A DNA stretch of 64,000 bases from G958296245 sp963664035 (GCA_963664035.2 OY760867.2:2852001-2916000); one strand, 5' to 3'. Shown: positions 1-9,522, counted from the first letter of the stretch. Translations and numbers: made by a program. Notes: generated by a model not told the origin, from the letters alone.

Positions 1-1
1 C

Positions 2-1102
2 GCCCAGACGATAGCGTTCACGACAGACTCGGTTAGGTGGCGACAACGGGACGAGACGGAGCTTCCGCCCGGAGACCGTATCTGGACGGAAGGCCCTGAC
101 TCCCACGTGCTGGTCGGGGTCTGGCCAGGCGTCATCAAGACGACCCGTCCGCTGCCGGCTGGTGAGTACCGGGTGCTATTCGGAGCTATGCCCGCCCGCC
201 ACGCCATCTGCGACGCTCAGCCTAGAGCGCAAACGGAGGCCTCCCAGTACGCCCTGACAGTCACGGCCCCGGCCGGGACGTTGGCCGAGTCGTTCTTCGA
301 CCCCTACGCCTCCAGCACCGCAATCACCGGCACCACCACCGTCGGGACTATCTCATGGCAGTCCGGCAAGGTCACTGCTGACCTGACACGGAGCTTCACG
401 GGCCACGCCCTCGACTTCATAGACCTCACGGGCACCACCACCCTGTCGCTGCCGGCCTCCAACGCCACCACCACGGCGGCGGGCGCGCTGGTCTGGGCCG
501 TGAGCAAGCAGCCGTGGAAGGCGGGCGACAAGCTGATGCTGCGGGTGCGCAAGTACGATCCTTCCACGCTTACGCCTACTCCCACGCCTACGGCAACGTC
601 CACTCCCACCCCTACGCCTACGGCAACGTCCACTCCCACCCCCACGCCTACGGCAACGTCCACTCCCACCCCTACGCCCACGGCAACGTCCACGCCCACT
701 CCTACGCCCACGGCAACACCTACACCTACGCCCACGCCCACGCCTACCCCCACGGCAACGCCCGCTCCGAAGCCTACGGCAACGCCTACGCCCACCGGCC
801 AGTTGCGCGCAGCGTCGAGTTGGATAGTCAAGGGCGGATCGACGCAGGTGACCGCATACGGCGTCAAGCCGGCTAACCTGCAAGTCAGGATTTCCACGAC
901 AGACCACCTATCCTCCACCGGCTCGTGCGACGACGGGTTCGGCATATTCAGCGCCGGAAGCGCGGCGCCCTTCACCGAGACGCTGACCGGGTGCAACGTC
1001 GGGAGGGCGACCGTCAAGCTGGTGGCGGTCGGCAGCGGCGCCGTGCTGGCGAGCCTCCAGATAGAAGTCCTCCCGGAAGAGAGCGGAGCGGGACCCGGCT
1101 AG
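2..1102 (+). CDS. Partial secreted/surface protein with Pro-Thr linker
   Basis: The frame is open from the first bases of the window, so the N-terminus and any signal peptide lie outside; the GTG at 107 is only an internal candidate start. Two ordinary-looking segments flank a low-complexity linker of Thr-Pro pairs (about 571-800). The linker is built from a ten-residue unit (PTPTPTATST type) repeated about five times and then decaying. The C-terminal ~100 residues (GQLRAASSWIVKGG... to LQIEVLP) look like a small beta-rich domain with two cysteines that could form a disulphide. Pro/Thr linkers of this kind usually separate extracellular domains. I do not recognise the domains, so the function is unknown. 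Confidence 0.7.
   Translation, partial: AQTIAFTTDSVRWRQRDETELPPGDRIWTEGPDSHVLVGVWPGVIKTTRPLPAGEYRVLFGAMPARHAICDAQPRAQTEASQYALTVTAPAGTLAESFFDPYASSTAITGTTTVGTISWQSGKVTADLTRSFTGHALDFIDLTGTTTLSLPASNATTTAAGALVWAVSKQPWKAGDKLMLRVRKYDPSTLTPTPTPTATSTPTPTPTATSTPTPTPTATSTPTPTPTATSTPTPTPTATPTPTPTPTPTPTATPAPKPTATPTPTGQLRAASSWIVKGGSTQVTAYGVKPANLQVRISTTDHLSSTGSCDDGFGIFSAGSAAPFTETLTGCNVGRATVKLVAVGSGAVLASLQIEVLPEESGAGPG
571..800 (+). repeat. In-frame ~30-bp tandem repeat coding a Pro/Thr linker
   Basis: About five copies of a 30-base unit (core acgcctacggcaacgtccac) followed by shorter degenerate copies. The unit is a multiple of three and stays in frame with the surrounding gene, so it is a coding linker repeat. 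Such repeats commonly vary in copy number between strains. Confidence 0.8.
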
Positions 1103-1112
1103 GCGCCAGGTT

Positions 1113-1363
1113 GTCTGAACTGTGATTCGGGTGATGGGTGTGATTGGGGATGATGGGAAGGGAGTATGGGAGGGCAGCCACAAGGGCTGCACCCTACGTG
1201 GGATGAAGGCCGTGGCGAGAGCAGGCCGCCAGAGGCCGCCGGCGGCGTCTGTTGTTTCGCCGAAGGAGGTCGTCTGAACTGTGATTCGGGTGATGGGTGT
1301 GATTTGGGATGATGGGAAGGGAGTATGGGAGAGCAGGCCGCCGGCGGCGTCTGTTGTTTCGCC
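1113..1363. repeat. Imperfect direct repeat patch in a 318-bp intergenic region
   Basis: This region between two genes has no coding sequence I can support. A ~60-base block starting gtctgaactgtgattcgg occurs at 1113-1172 and again at 1272-1331. A second block (gagcaggccgcc ... ggcgtctgttgtttcgcc) occurs at 1219-1262 and 1331-1363. The first copy also contains at 1163-1198 a piece of the dispersed element found at 24343, 32249, 34486 and 48947. It looks like a duplicated fragment of repeat-derived intergenic DNA. Confidence 0.75.
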
Positions 1364-1383
1364 TAAGGGGGTTGATTTATAAT
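1354..1383 (+). promoter_or_regulatory. Candidate sigma70-type promoter for ilvE-like gene
   Basis: TTGTTT at 1354-1359 and a perfect TATAAT at 1378-1383 are separated by 18 bases. The ATG of the aminotransferase gene lies 38 bases downstream of the -10. The -35 falls in the end of the second copy of the direct repeat. Confidence 0.5.
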
Positions 1384-1420
1384 GTGGCGCAGCTTCGGAC
1401 CCGCTACGCAGGAGGACGAG

Positions 1421-2350
1421 ATGCCCCAGGCCATGGCTTTCTTTCGCGGCGAGATAGTGCCCATCGCCGACGCGAAGGTAAGCATCATGACCCACGCGCT
1501 GCACTACGGGACCTCGGTCTTCGAGGGGGTGCGGGGCAACTGGAACGAGGAGAAGCAGACGCTGTTCGTCTTCCGGCTGCGGGAGCACTACGAGCGCATG
1601 CTCCAGGGCTGCCGGCTCATGATGCTGGACATCCCCTACGGCGTGGACGAGTTGTGCGACATCACCTCCACGCTGCTCCAGACCTGCGGCTACACCGAGG
1701 ACGTGTACATCAGGCCGATAGCCTACAAGAGCGAGGAGCTGGTGGCGAACCTGATGCTCCAGCGGCTGAGCAGCGACTTCGCCTTGGTGGTGGTGCCGTT
1801 CGGGTCGTACATAGAGACCGAGGGCGCGATACACTGCTGCACCTCCTCCTGGCGGCGCCTGGAGGACACGAACATACCTCCGAGGGTGAAGGTGTCGGGG
1901 GCCTACGTGAACATGATCCTGGCCAAGACGGAGGCGACGCTGGCGGGGTTCGACGAGGCAATACTGCTGAACCAGGACAGCACCGTCTCGGAGGGGGCGG
2001 GCGAGAGCCTGTTCCTGGTGGCGGACGGTTCGATCCACACGCCGATGCTGGGCGACAACAACCTGACCGGCATAACGAGGGACTCGGTGTTCGAGCTTGC
2101 GAGGAACGAGCTAGGGATCGAGATAGTGGAGAGGCACGTCTCCCGCAGCGAGTTGTATCTCGCGGACGAGGTATTCCTGACCGGCACGGCGGCCCACATC
2201 ACCCCCGTCGGAAAGCTGGACCACAGGACCATCGGCACGGGAGAGATGGGGCCCGTGACGCAGTCGCTGAGCGAGATATACGCCTCCGCCGTCCGTGGGA
2301 ACGCGCCGCGCTACATGCACTGGTGTACGGCGGTGCCGCTGGAGGGTTGA
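1421..2350 (+). CDS. ilvE: Branched-chain amino acid aminotransferase (class IV PLP)
   Basis: Predicted cytosolic PLP enzyme interconverting Leu/Ile/Val and their 2-oxo acids with glutamate/2-oxoglutarate; 309 residues, the usual IlvE length. It has the fold-type IV landmarks: HYGTSVFEG near the N-terminus, the probable Schiff-base lysine in RVKVSGAY (about residue 157), EGAGESLFLV, GITRDSVFELA and LADEVFLTGTAAHITPV. The ATG at 1421 is preferred to one at 1382 because GGAGG sits at 1411-1415 and the family's N-terminus begins there. In EGAGESLFLV a Ser replaces the more usual Asn (EGxGENLF). D-amino-acid or aminodeoxychorismate activity cannot be excluded, but the motifs fit a BCAT best. Confidence 0.9.
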   Translation: MPQAMAFFRGEIVPIADAKVSIMTHALHYGTSVFEGVRGNWNEEKQTLFVFRLREHYERMLQGCRLMMLDIPYGVDELCDITSTLLQTCGYTEDVYIRPIAYKSEELVANLMLQRLSSDFALVVVPFGSYIETEGAIHCCTSSWRRLEDTNIPPRVKVSGAYVNMILAKTEATLAGFDEAILLNQDSTVSEGAGESLFLVADGSIHTPMLGDNNLTGITRDSVFELARNELGIEIVERHVSRSELYLADEVFLTGTAAHITPVGKLDHRTIGTGEMGPVTQSLSEIYASAVRGNAPRYMHWCTAVPLEG

Positions 2351-2369
2351 CGACGCCCCAGCGCCGGAC

Positions 2370-3527
2370 ATGTTCAGCTTCGCCGCCGATTACTACCTGT
2401 TCACGTTCGCGGCAACGGTAGGCGTAATCCAGGTATCGGCCTCCCAGGCGCGCCTGCGCGGCCTTCTCTTCCTTCCTTCGCTCCGCGCGGCGAGGGCGCT
2501 CGGCGCCGTCCTCGTAGCGGGTGCGGCGGCCTGGTTCTTCGGCTCCGCCGACCGAAACGTAAACGACACGGCGGGCGGTCTGGACGCGAACGACCAAGCC
2601 GTGCTCTTCCTGCTGGGGGCGCTATCCGCGCTCGCGCTCACACTGGTAGCTTCGTCGCTCGCCAACTCCAGGATGACCTCGCCGCCCGGCTCGAAGGCGG
2701 AGGGACTCGACGCGCTGCACACGGAGGGGCTCGACGCGCTGCGCTCCGCGAGCTACTTCCGGGCGCTTGCGGCCAGCCTCAACACGTGGCGTGCCTGGAA
2801 CACGGACTGGAATCCGAAGCGTCTTGGACTCACCATGGCCGCCGGAGCGGTGGCGCTGGTCGGGCTGGCGTTCGCGTGGAGCAGGGGGAGCGCCGGCGCC
2901 CTACCCTCCCCGACGCGGCTGCCCGGCTCCGGCGCGGTCGCCGGGCTGCTGGATCTGGACGAGAAGGTCCTGCTGTGGGTCAATGGGTGGAGCGGCGCGG
3001 CGTCATGGGTCGACGGCGCCGTCGAGCTGGTGGTGAGCGACTACATGGTCGCGGTGGGCATGGCGCTCGCGCTGGTCGGCCTCTGGTTCGGGGGAAAGGA
3101 CGCCTGCGAGAGGGCGATGAACCAGAAGGGCGTCCTGGCCGCGCTGGCGGCGATGGCCCTTTCGAGCTGGTGCGTGTACGCGATCAACGGCGTGTACGAT
3201 CGTCCGAGGCCGTTCGCGGACAACGATATCACGGTGCTGTTCTACTACCCGACCGACCCGTCTTTCCCGTCGAACTCGGCGGCGGCCACGTTCGCGCTGG
3301 CGGCGGCGGTATGGGCGGCGGACCGTAGGGTCGGCGCGGTGATGCTGGCGGCGGCCGCGGCTCTCGGTTTCTCGCGCGTCTACGCTGGGGTACACTACCC
3401 GCTGGACGTGCTCGCGGGGTGCGGCATAGGGGTGGCGGCTGCGCTCCTGGTCCACAGGCTGCGGGCGCTGCTGGAGCCGCTGCCCTCGCTGGCGCTGAGG
3501 GCCGCGCGGGTGGTGTGCCTTGCGTGA
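2370..3527 (+). CDS. PAP2-superfamily membrane phosphatase-like protein
   Basis: A 385-residue membrane protein. The N-terminal ~100 residues hold about three hydrophobic segments, followed by a charged stretch and a C-terminal PAP2-like domain with several further membrane helices. Motif 3 of the family is clear (SRVYAGVHYPLD). Motif 1 is recognisable as YDRPRP. Motif 2 reads SFPSNSAA, where active family members usually have His in PSGH/PSDH. It starts at the ATG at 2370, 19 bases after ilvE; no convincing Shine-Dalgarno sequence is seen. A likely substrate is an isoprenoid or lipid phosphate, but the motif 2 change makes activity uncertain. Confidence 0.75.
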   Translation: MFSFAADYYLFTFAATVGVIQVSASQARLRGLLFLPSLRAARALGAVLVAGAAAWFFGSADRNVNDTAGGLDANDQAVLFLLGALSALALTLVASSLANSRMTSPPGSKAEGLDALHTEGLDALRSASYFRALAASLNTWRAWNTDWNPKRLGLTMAAGAVALVGLAFAWSRGSAGALPSPTRLPGSGAVAGLLDLDEKVLLWVNGWSGAASWVDGAVELVVSDYMVAVGMALALVGLWFGGKDACERAMNQKGVLAALAAMALSSWCVYAINGVYDRPRPFADNDITVLFYYPTDPSFPSNSAAATFALAAAVWAADRRVGAVMLAAAAALGFSRVYAGVHYPLDVLAGCGIGVAAALLVHRLRALLEPLPSLALRAARVVCLA

Positions 3528-3564
3528 GGGGGGATGGGGCGCCGGAAGGACCCCCATCCTAACC

Positions 3565-3622
3565 TTCCCCCTGAGGGGGAAGGGATTCTGAGGTTTCCCC
3601 CTGGGGGGAAGGGATTCTGAGA
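3565..3622. repeat. Two tandem GC hairpins, possible terminator or repeat
   Basis: A 7-bp hairpin TTCCCCC-TGA-GGGGGAA at 3565-3581 followed by GGGATTCTGAG is repeated, with small changes, at 3594-3622. It lies between the PAP2 gene and the ABC exporter gene. There is no U-tract, so a repeat element is as likely as a terminator. Confidence 0.55.
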
Positions 3623-3654
3623 TAAGTAGCTAAGGGCCTGTTGGGAGGGCTGTC

Positions 3655-6600
3655 TTGTACTTCAACATGCGTCTTTTCGGGATGACGAGGGGGCTGCGGC
3701 TCCGCATAGCGGCCGCGGCGTTGGCGGGGCTGCTGACGGTGGCGGCGAGCATAGCGAGGCTTGCCCTGACGGGCATCATCCTGGCGAGGGTATTCCAGGG
3801 GGATAGCTTCTCGTCGCTCGTCCTGCCGCTCGCGATCCTGGTGGCGCTCATCCTCGTAAGGGGCGCGCTCCAGCACTTCAGGGACAACGTGAGCTACAGG
3901 ACGGCGGCGGAGACGAAGGTTGCGCTGCGGCAGAGGCTCTACCAGCACTCGCTCGCCCTCGGCCCGGGCCACTTCGACCGCCGCCGCACCGGGGAGGTTA
4001 CGACGTTCCTGGTCGACGGCGTGGAGAACCTGGAGACCTTTTTTGGACAGTACCTGCCGCAGTTCATAGTGGCGGCCATCGCTCCGCTGCTGATCTTCGG
4101 CTTCATGGCCTTTTTGGACGTGTGGATCGGGCTGGTATTCGTGGCGTTCGCCCTGTTCACGCTGCTGGCCCCGTCCTTCATACAGAAGGCGAACCGTCCG
4201 CGCACCATCGCGCGCCGGGACGCGTGGGGAGCGATGGGCGCCGAGCTGCTGGACTCGATCCAGGGGCTGGGCACGCTGAAGGCGTTCGGGCAGAGCAAGG
4301 CCAGGGGCGAGCTGCTTGCGAGGCGGGCGCGGGAGGTGTTCCGCACCACGATGTGGATGCTGGCGGCGGACGGCGCTTCGGGGGCGGCGACGGTGCTGGG
4401 CATCTCGGCGGGCGCGGCGGTGGCGCTGGTGTGGGGCGGCGTCAGGGTGAGCGGCGGCGAGCTGGAGCTGTCGGCGCTGCTGATCATCCTGATGCTGGGA
4501 GCCGAGGTCTTCAGGCCGATGCGCGAGCTTGCGCAGCTATACCACCAGGGCATGACGGCCATGTCGTCGGCGGAGGGGGTGTTCGCGCTGCTGGACACGC
4601 CGGTGGAGATCAGGTCGCCCGCGAAGCCGGCCGCGGAGGGGCGCCTGGACCCCGAGATCACCTTCGAGGAGGTGACCTTCGGGTACGAGAAGGGCAGGCG
4701 CGAGGCCCTCCACGACGTCTCGTTCACGCTCCGCAAGGGGGAGCGCCTCGGGGTGGTCGGCCCAAGCGGGGCTGGGAAGTCCACGCTGGTCTGGCTCATG
4801 CTCCGGCTGTACGACCCACAGCGGGGCCGGGTGCTGCTCGGCGGCCACGACCTGCGCGAGCTTCCCCTGGACGCGCTCAGGGAGCATGTCTCGGTCGTGA
4901 CGCAGGACACGTACCTGTTCCAGGGAACGGTGTCCGAAAACCTGCGGCTCGGCAGGCCGGACGCCTCCCGCGAGGAGCTGGAGAAGGCGGCAATCGCGGC
5001 CAACGCCCACGATTTCATAACCGCCCTGCCGAACGGCTACGACAGCGAGATAGGCGAGCGCGGCGTGAGGCTCTCCGGCGGCGAGAGGCAGCGGATCGCC
5101 ATAGCGCGGGCGTTGCTGAAGTCGGCCCCGATACTGCTCCTCGACGAGGCGCTGTCCAACGTGGACGCCGAGAACGAATCGGTCATACAGGAGGCGCTGG
5201 ACCGGCTGATGGAGGGGAGGACGACGCTGGTGATAGCGCACCGGCTGTCGAGCGTGGTCGGCGCGGACCGGATCATAGTTCTCGACCAAGGGCGCGTCGT
5301 GGAGTCCGGCAGCCACGCCGAGCTTGCCTCTGCCGGAGGCATATACGCCCGCCTAATGGCCGACCAGCAGGTCGGCGAGACCCAGGGCCTGATCGCGGCA
5401 GCCGCGGCGGATACTGCCAGCGAAGGTATCGCAGGCGCAGCCGGACGGCGTACCGGCGACTTGCCTCCGTGGAGTCCCGCCAGGACGATGGGCCGGTGGG
5501 AGAATTGGACGCGCCTGGCGGGCCTGGTGCGCCGGTGGTGGGTACAGGTGGCCGCTACGCTGGTCCTGGGGCTGCTGTACCACGGTTCGACGATAGCCCT
5601 AGGGGCGGTCAGCGCGCTGCTGGTGGCCGCCGTCTTCGACGAGGAACCGATATGGTTCCTGGTCGCCCTGCTGGCGGTGCTGACGCCGCTGTCGGCGCTG
5701 ACGCGGTGGGGCGAGTCGTGGATCTCGCATCACGTGGCGTTCAAGCTGCTGGCGGAGATGAGGATCGAGATGTACCGGAGGCTGGAGCCGTTGGCGCCCG
5801 CGTACCTGGTGAGGCGGCGCTCGGGCGACCTGGTCAGCATCGCGGGGGACGACGTGGAGAAGATCGAGTACTTCTTCGCGCACACGATCACCCCGGCGAT
5901 GGTAGCGGTGCTGGCCCCAGGGGCTGTGCTGGTAGTGCTGGCGTTCATCGCGTGGCCGCTGGCGCTCGTGCTCCTGCCCTTCCTGGCGCTTGGCGCGTTG
6001 AGTCCATTCATAGCGCAGGCCCGCACGGAGCGGGTGGGGACCGAGATGCGCCGGCGGCTCGGAAGGCTGAACGCGTTCCTGGTCGACGGCATACAGGGGA
6101 TGCGGGAGATAGCGGCGTTCGGGGCCGGGCCGCGGCGGGTGGAGGAGACGACGCGCCGGGGCCGTGACCTCGCGGACCACCGGATGCGGTTCCTCAGGTC
6201 GCAGTCGGCGCATTCGGCGACCATCGAGGTGCTGACGGCGCTGGCCGGTCTGTCGGTGCTATCCCTCGGCGCGTGGCTGGTGTCGCAGGGCCAGATGGAG
6301 CGCACCGACCTGCCCCTTGCCACGCTGCTGGCCCTGTCGTCGTTCAGCCCGGTGACGGAGCTGGCGGTCACGCTGAAGCAGCTCATCGAGACGCTGGCGT
6401 CGTCCCGCCGCGTCTTCGAGGTGTACGACGAGCCGGTCGCCGTCCACGACGGGCCGGGCGTGGGTACGGAATCCGGCGGTGAAGACGGCGGCGCCCCCTC
6501 CATAGACTTCCGCGACGTGGGCTTCGCCTACGGGCCCGAGCTGAGGCGCGCGCTGGACGGCGTGAGCTTCGAGACGGGCTCGGGCGCAACGGTCGCGCTG

Positions 6601-7245
6601 GTGGGGCGCTCCGGCGCGGGCAAGTCGACCACGGCGAACATGATCATGCGGTTCTGGGACCCGGACGAGGGGCGCGTCACGCTGGACGGCAACGACCTCC
6701 GGCAGTTCGAGCTGGACGAGCTGCGGAGCCGGATCGCGCTGGTGACGCAGGACACGTACCTGTTCAACACGTCGCTGATGGAGAACCTGCGTATCGCGCG
6801 GCCCGACGCCACCGACGAGGAGATACGGAGGGCGGCGCGGCTGGCGAGCGCGGAGGAGTTCATCGACGCCCTGCCCGACGGCTACGAGACGCTGGCGGGC
6901 GAGCGCGGGATGCAACTCTCGGGCGGCCAGCGCCAGCGCATCTCCATCGCTCGGGCGGTGCTGAAGGACGCGCCGTCGCTAATACTGGACGAGGCGACGT
7001 CCCACCTGGACGCGGTGAACGAGAAGCATATACGGGACGCGCTGCGCCGCCTGATGCGCGGGCGCACGACGGTCGTGATAGCGCACCGGCTGTCGACCGT
7101 GCGCGACGCCGACCTGATAGTGGTGATGAGCTCAGGGAGGGTGGTCGAACAGGGCACGCACGAGGACCTGCTGCGGAAGAAGGGGCTGTACGCCCAGCTC
7201 GTGTCCACGCAGCTGGTGGGCGGGGCCGGCCCGAGGCGCGGGTGA
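3655..7245 (+). CDS. Double-length ABC exporter (TMD-NBD-TMD-NBD)
   Basis: One 1196-residue polypeptide holds two complete half-transporters. Half one: membrane domain about residues 15-300, ATPase with Walker A GPSGAGKST (~369), signature LSGGE (~471) and Walker B ILLLDEA (~492). Half two: membrane domain about 635-920, Walker A GRSGAGKST (~984), LSGGQ (~1088), LILDEA (~1108). Each half ends with an AHRLS H-loop. The first signature has E for the common Q. Start: TTG at 3655 with GGGAGGG seven bases upstream; ATG at 3667 is an alternative. In many bacteria such exporters are heterodimers encoded by two genes; here they are fused, as in CydDC-like or multidrug/lipid exporters. The substrate cannot be told from sequence. 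Confidence 0.88.
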   Translation: MYFNMRLFGMTRGLRLRIAAAALAGLLTVAASIARLALTGIILARVFQGDSFSSLVLPLAILVALILVRGALQHFRDNVSYRTAAETKVALRQRLYQHSLALGPGHFDRRRTGEVTTFLVDGVENLETFFGQYLPQFIVAAIAPLLIFGFMAFLDVWIGLVFVAFALFTLLAPSFIQKANRPRTIARRDAWGAMGAELLDSIQGLGTLKAFGQSKARGELLARRAREVFRTTMWMLAADGASGAATVLGISAGAAVALVWGGVRVSGGELELSALLIILMLGAEVFRPMRELAQLYHQGMTAMSSAEGVFALLDTPVEIRSPAKPAAEGRLDPEITFEEVTFGYEKGRREALHDVSFTLRKGERLGVVGPSGAGKSTLVWLMLRLYDPQRGRVLLGGHDLRELPLDALREHVSVVTQDTYLFQGTVSENLRLGRPDASREELEKAAIAANAHDFITALPNGYDSEIGERGVRLSGGERQRIAIARALLKSAPILLLDEALSNVDAENESVIQEALDRLMEGRTTLVIAHRLSSVVGADRIIVLDQGRVVESGSHAELASAGGIYARLMADQQVGETQGLIAAAAADTASEGIAGAAGRRTGDLPPWSPARTMGRWENWTRLAGLVRRWWVQVAATLVLGLLYHGSTIALGAVSALLVAAVFDEEPIWFLVALLAVLTPLSALTRWGESWISHHVAFKLLAEMRIEMYRRLEPLAPAYLVRRRSGDLVSIAGDDVEKIEYFFAHTITPAMVAVLAPGAVLVVLAFIAWPLALVLLPFLALGALSPFIAQARTERVGTEMRRRLGRLNAFLVDGIQGMREIAAFGAGPRRVEETTRRGRDLADHRMRFLRSQSAHSATIEVLTALAGLSVLSLGAWLVSQGQMERTDLPLATLLALSSFSPVTELAVTLKQLIETLASSRRVFEVYDEPVAVHDGPGVGTESGGEDGGAPSIDFRDVGFAYGPELRRALDGVSFETGSGATVALVGRSGAGKSTTANMIMRFWDPDEGRVTLDGNDLRQFELDELRSRIALVTQDTYLFNTSLMENLRIARPDATDEEIRRAARLASAEEFIDALPDGYETLAGERGMQLSGGQRQRISIARAVLKDAPSLILDEATSHLDAVNEKHIRDALRRLMRGRTTVVIAHRLSTVRDADLIVVMSSGRVVEQGTHEDLLRKKGLYAQLVSTQLVGGAGPRRG

Positions 7246-7258
7246 CGCGCCGGCGCGT

Positions 7259-8323
7259 CTAGCCGGGGACGTCGACGAGGCGGCCGCCCTGCCGGTGGGA
7301 CTCTAGGAAGCCGAGCAGTATACGCAGGGTCTTGCGGGCCTCGGCGGCGGTGGAGACGCCTTCGCCGCCGTTTTCGATGACGTCTATAAGCTCGGCGTAG
7401 GCCGCGGGCATCGACTGCACCTGGTACGGGGCGGCGTGGAGGGAGCGGGTCACCGACTCCCTCGAGCCTTCGAGCTCCGTGACCGCGACGGCGTCGTGTC
7501 CGTTCATGCTCACGCGGACCTCGCCCTTCGTACCCATCAGGTGGACCATGTGCGAGACCGCGGAGGTACCCTTGGAGCAGTTGTAGAGCGCGGTTATGCC
7601 GTTGCGGAATAGGACCATGCCGGCCGCGCCGGGGTCGTTCTCCGGCAGCTTTCCGCCGTCTCCCCTGTAGCGGTCCCAGTGCTCGAAGCCGTCCTCCAGC
7701 CGGGCAAAGACCCGCGCCGGCTCAGACTCCGCGAAGAAGCAGACGGCGTCGATGATGTGGGTGCCGTTGCGGAACATCATGGCGCGCGTCCCGCCGTGGT
7801 AGGCGATGACGGCGTTAAGCGGGCCTATCAGGCCGGCCCGCACGTCGTCGCGGACCTTGTGCATCAGGGGATTCCACCGCCGGGTGTGGTTGACGTGAAT
7901 GGGTACGCCGCGCTCTGCGCACGCCCGTATCATCCTGTCGGCGTCCTCCAGGGTGGTGGCCAGGGGCTTTTCGCACATGACGCCCTTCACGCCAGCGGCA
8001 ACGGCGTCGACCACTATGTCGGCGTGCCTGTGGTCCGAGGTGACCACGCCCACGATGTCCAGGCTCTCGCGGGCGAGCATCTCCCCGTAGTCGGTGTAGG
8101 TCGCCGCGTCGGGCCACTCGCGCGCCCAGACGGTCTTGAAGTCCTCCAGCAGCTCCGGCACGAGGTCGCACACGGCGACCAGATCGGCGTCGGGAAGCAG
8201 CGCCAGCGCAGCCGCGTGGGACACAGTGATCTCGTTCTCGAACGGAGCGGGCGGGTCCTCCGGGCGCCGGGCGCTTATCCCGGTCGCCCCCACCAGCCCC
8301 ACCCGGTACTTACTGCTTGCCAT
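7259..8323 (-). CDS. Gfo/Idh/MocA-family oxidoreductase
   Basis: A 354-residue NAD(P)-dependent dehydrogenase-like protein. The N-terminal Rossmann fold starts YRVGLVGATG, followed by ADLVAVCDL. The family's EKP motif is present (MCEKPLATTLEDADRM), then a His/Arg-rich stretch (NHTRRWNPLMHKVRDD) and a C-terminal beta-sheet domain. Members usually oxidise a sugar or inositol hydroxyl. The ATG at 8323 has an AAGGAG ribosome site upstream. It is the last gene of a minus-strand run and follows the PLP enzyme gene by 24 bases, so it probably works on a related small-molecule catabolic route. The substrate is unknown. Confidence 0.85.
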   Translation of the reverse strand: MASSKYRVGLVGATGISARRPEDPPAPFENEITVSHAAALALLPDADLVAVCDLVPELLEDFKTVWAREWPDAATYTDYGEMLARESLDIVGVVTSDHRHADIVVDAVAAGVKGVMCEKPLATTLEDADRMIRACAERGVPIHVNHTRRWNPLMHKVRDDVRAGLIGPLNAVIAYHGGTRAMMFRNGTHIIDAVCFFAESEPARVFARLEDGFEHWDRYRGDGGKLPENDPGAAGMVLFRNGITALYNCSKGTSAVSHMVHLMGTKGEVRVSMNGHDAVAVTELEGSRESVTRSLHAAPYQVQSMPAAYAELIDVIENGGEGVSTAAEARKTLRILLGFLESHRQGGRLVDVPG

Positions 8324-8347
8324 CGTGCAACTCCTTCCGGCGTGCGC

Positions 8348-9493
8348 CTACCCCTGCCCCGCAAGGACGCTGCTCAGCCGCTCGGCAATGAGGCGCTCCT
8401 CGCCTTCGTTCAGCGTATGGACGTTGATTGCTATCGTATCGTCGCCGTCGACGTTGACCAGGATGCAGGGGTCGCCTTCGTCCAGTCTGGCCGACACGCC
8501 GTTCGCGTCCATGCCCAGCCCTTCGACGTCTATCTCGACGTTGAGGGTCACGCCCCAGAAGTTCTTGTTGCGGACCATCGGGGCCGACTTCAGGTTGGGA
8601 GCGCCCTGGAGGTCCCGCTGGATGGCCTCTATCTTCTCCTCGTAGCCGAGCAGCCTGTCCTCGTGGTTCATGGTCAGCCACAACTCGATGGCCGTGACCA
8701 CGCCGACGATCTCCTGGCGGTCCAGCTTCATGGGCCGCCCGAAGGCATTGCCTCCCTTGTGCTGGAAGGCCATGAAGCCGTGGTCGGCGGCCGCGTCGAC
8801 GAGGTCCTTCTTGCCGCAGAGGAAGCCCGCGGAGTGGGGCGCGCCGAAGTACTTGGCGCCGAAGCAGGCTAGGTCGGGGGTCTGGGCGTTGCGCCTGAAG
8901 TAGTCGAGAGGGTATAGCTGCGCCGCGGCGTCGCCTATCACGGGCACGCCGCGGGCGCTCGCCACCTCCACCGCCTGCTCCAGGGATACGGTGGAGGCGT
9001 CTTCCTCCGGCCTTACCAGGAAGGCGACCGCCGCGGTGTTGGGGCCGATGGCCGCGTCGAGCTCCTCCGGCGAGCAGGCGTCGTCCGTGCCGACCTCGAC
9101 CAGCTTCGCGCCCGGCACGGTGAAGCTGCGGTCGTAGCTGTAGCGGTGGGCCTTCTGTATGAGGATGTCGCTCTTGAGGCCGGCGGTATCGGGAATCTGG
9201 GCGATCTTGGAGGGGTCGTCGCCCGTCATGCAAGCGGCGGCGCTCAGGGCCAGGGCGGCGGCGCACCCGGAGGTGACGTACGCGGCCTCCACGTCCAGCA
9301 GGTCGGCGATGTACTCGCCGGACCTGTCGAGCAGGTCCTGCATCTTGACGTAGCTGCCGTCGGCGCGGTCCATGGCCGCCTTGACCTCCGGTCCGGGCGA
9401 CGAGCCGCCCAGCACGGTCCTGTTCCCCTGGGCGTTTATCACGGGGCGCACGCCCAGCCGCCTGTAGACTTCTAGGTCCTTCGTCTGTGTCAT
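8348..9493 (-). CDS. PLP-dependent enzyme of the SelA/DgaE-like group
   Basis: A 381-residue fold-type I PLP protein. N-terminal LGVRPVINAQGNRTVLGG and later AAYVTSGCAAALALS are typical of the selenocysteine synthase (SelA)/D-glucosaminate-6-phosphate ammonia-lyase (DgaE) group. The likely cofactor lysine is in CFGAKYFGAPHSAGF. No selenocysteine genes are nearby, and the neighbours are dehydrogenases and a Gfo/Idh protein, so an ammonia-lyase or amino-sugar/amino-acid catabolic role is more likely than SelA. The start is set at the ATG at 9493, which has AAGGAG eight bases upstream; a longer frame to 9526 would overlap the SDR gene. Confidence 0.8.
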   Translation of the reverse strand: MTQTKDLEVYRRLGVRPVINAQGNRTVLGGSSPGPEVKAAMDRADGSYVKMQDLLDRSGEYIADLLDVEAAYVTSGCAAALALSAAACMTGDDPSKIAQIPDTAGLKSDILIQKAHRYSYDRSFTVPGAKLVEVGTDDACSPEELDAAIGPNTAAVAFLVRPEEDASTVSLEQAVEVASARGVPVIGDAAAQLYPLDYFRRNAQTPDLACFGAKYFGAPHSAGFLCGKKDLVDAAADHGFMAFQHKGGNAFGRPMKLDRQEIVGVVTAIELWLTMNHEDRLLGYEEKIEAIQRDLQGAPNLKSAPMVRNKNFWGVTLNVEIDVEGLGMDANGVSARLDEGDPCILVNVDGDDTIAINVHTLNEGEERLIAERLSSVLAGQG

Positions 9494-9522
9494 GGTTTGG
9501 CTCCTTGGTGTTCTACCGGTCT

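Noticed and set aside
571..800. CRISPR or regulatory repeat
   Set aside because: The unit is a multiple of three and in frame with a Pro/Thr linker; antisense frames of low complexity across it are shadows.
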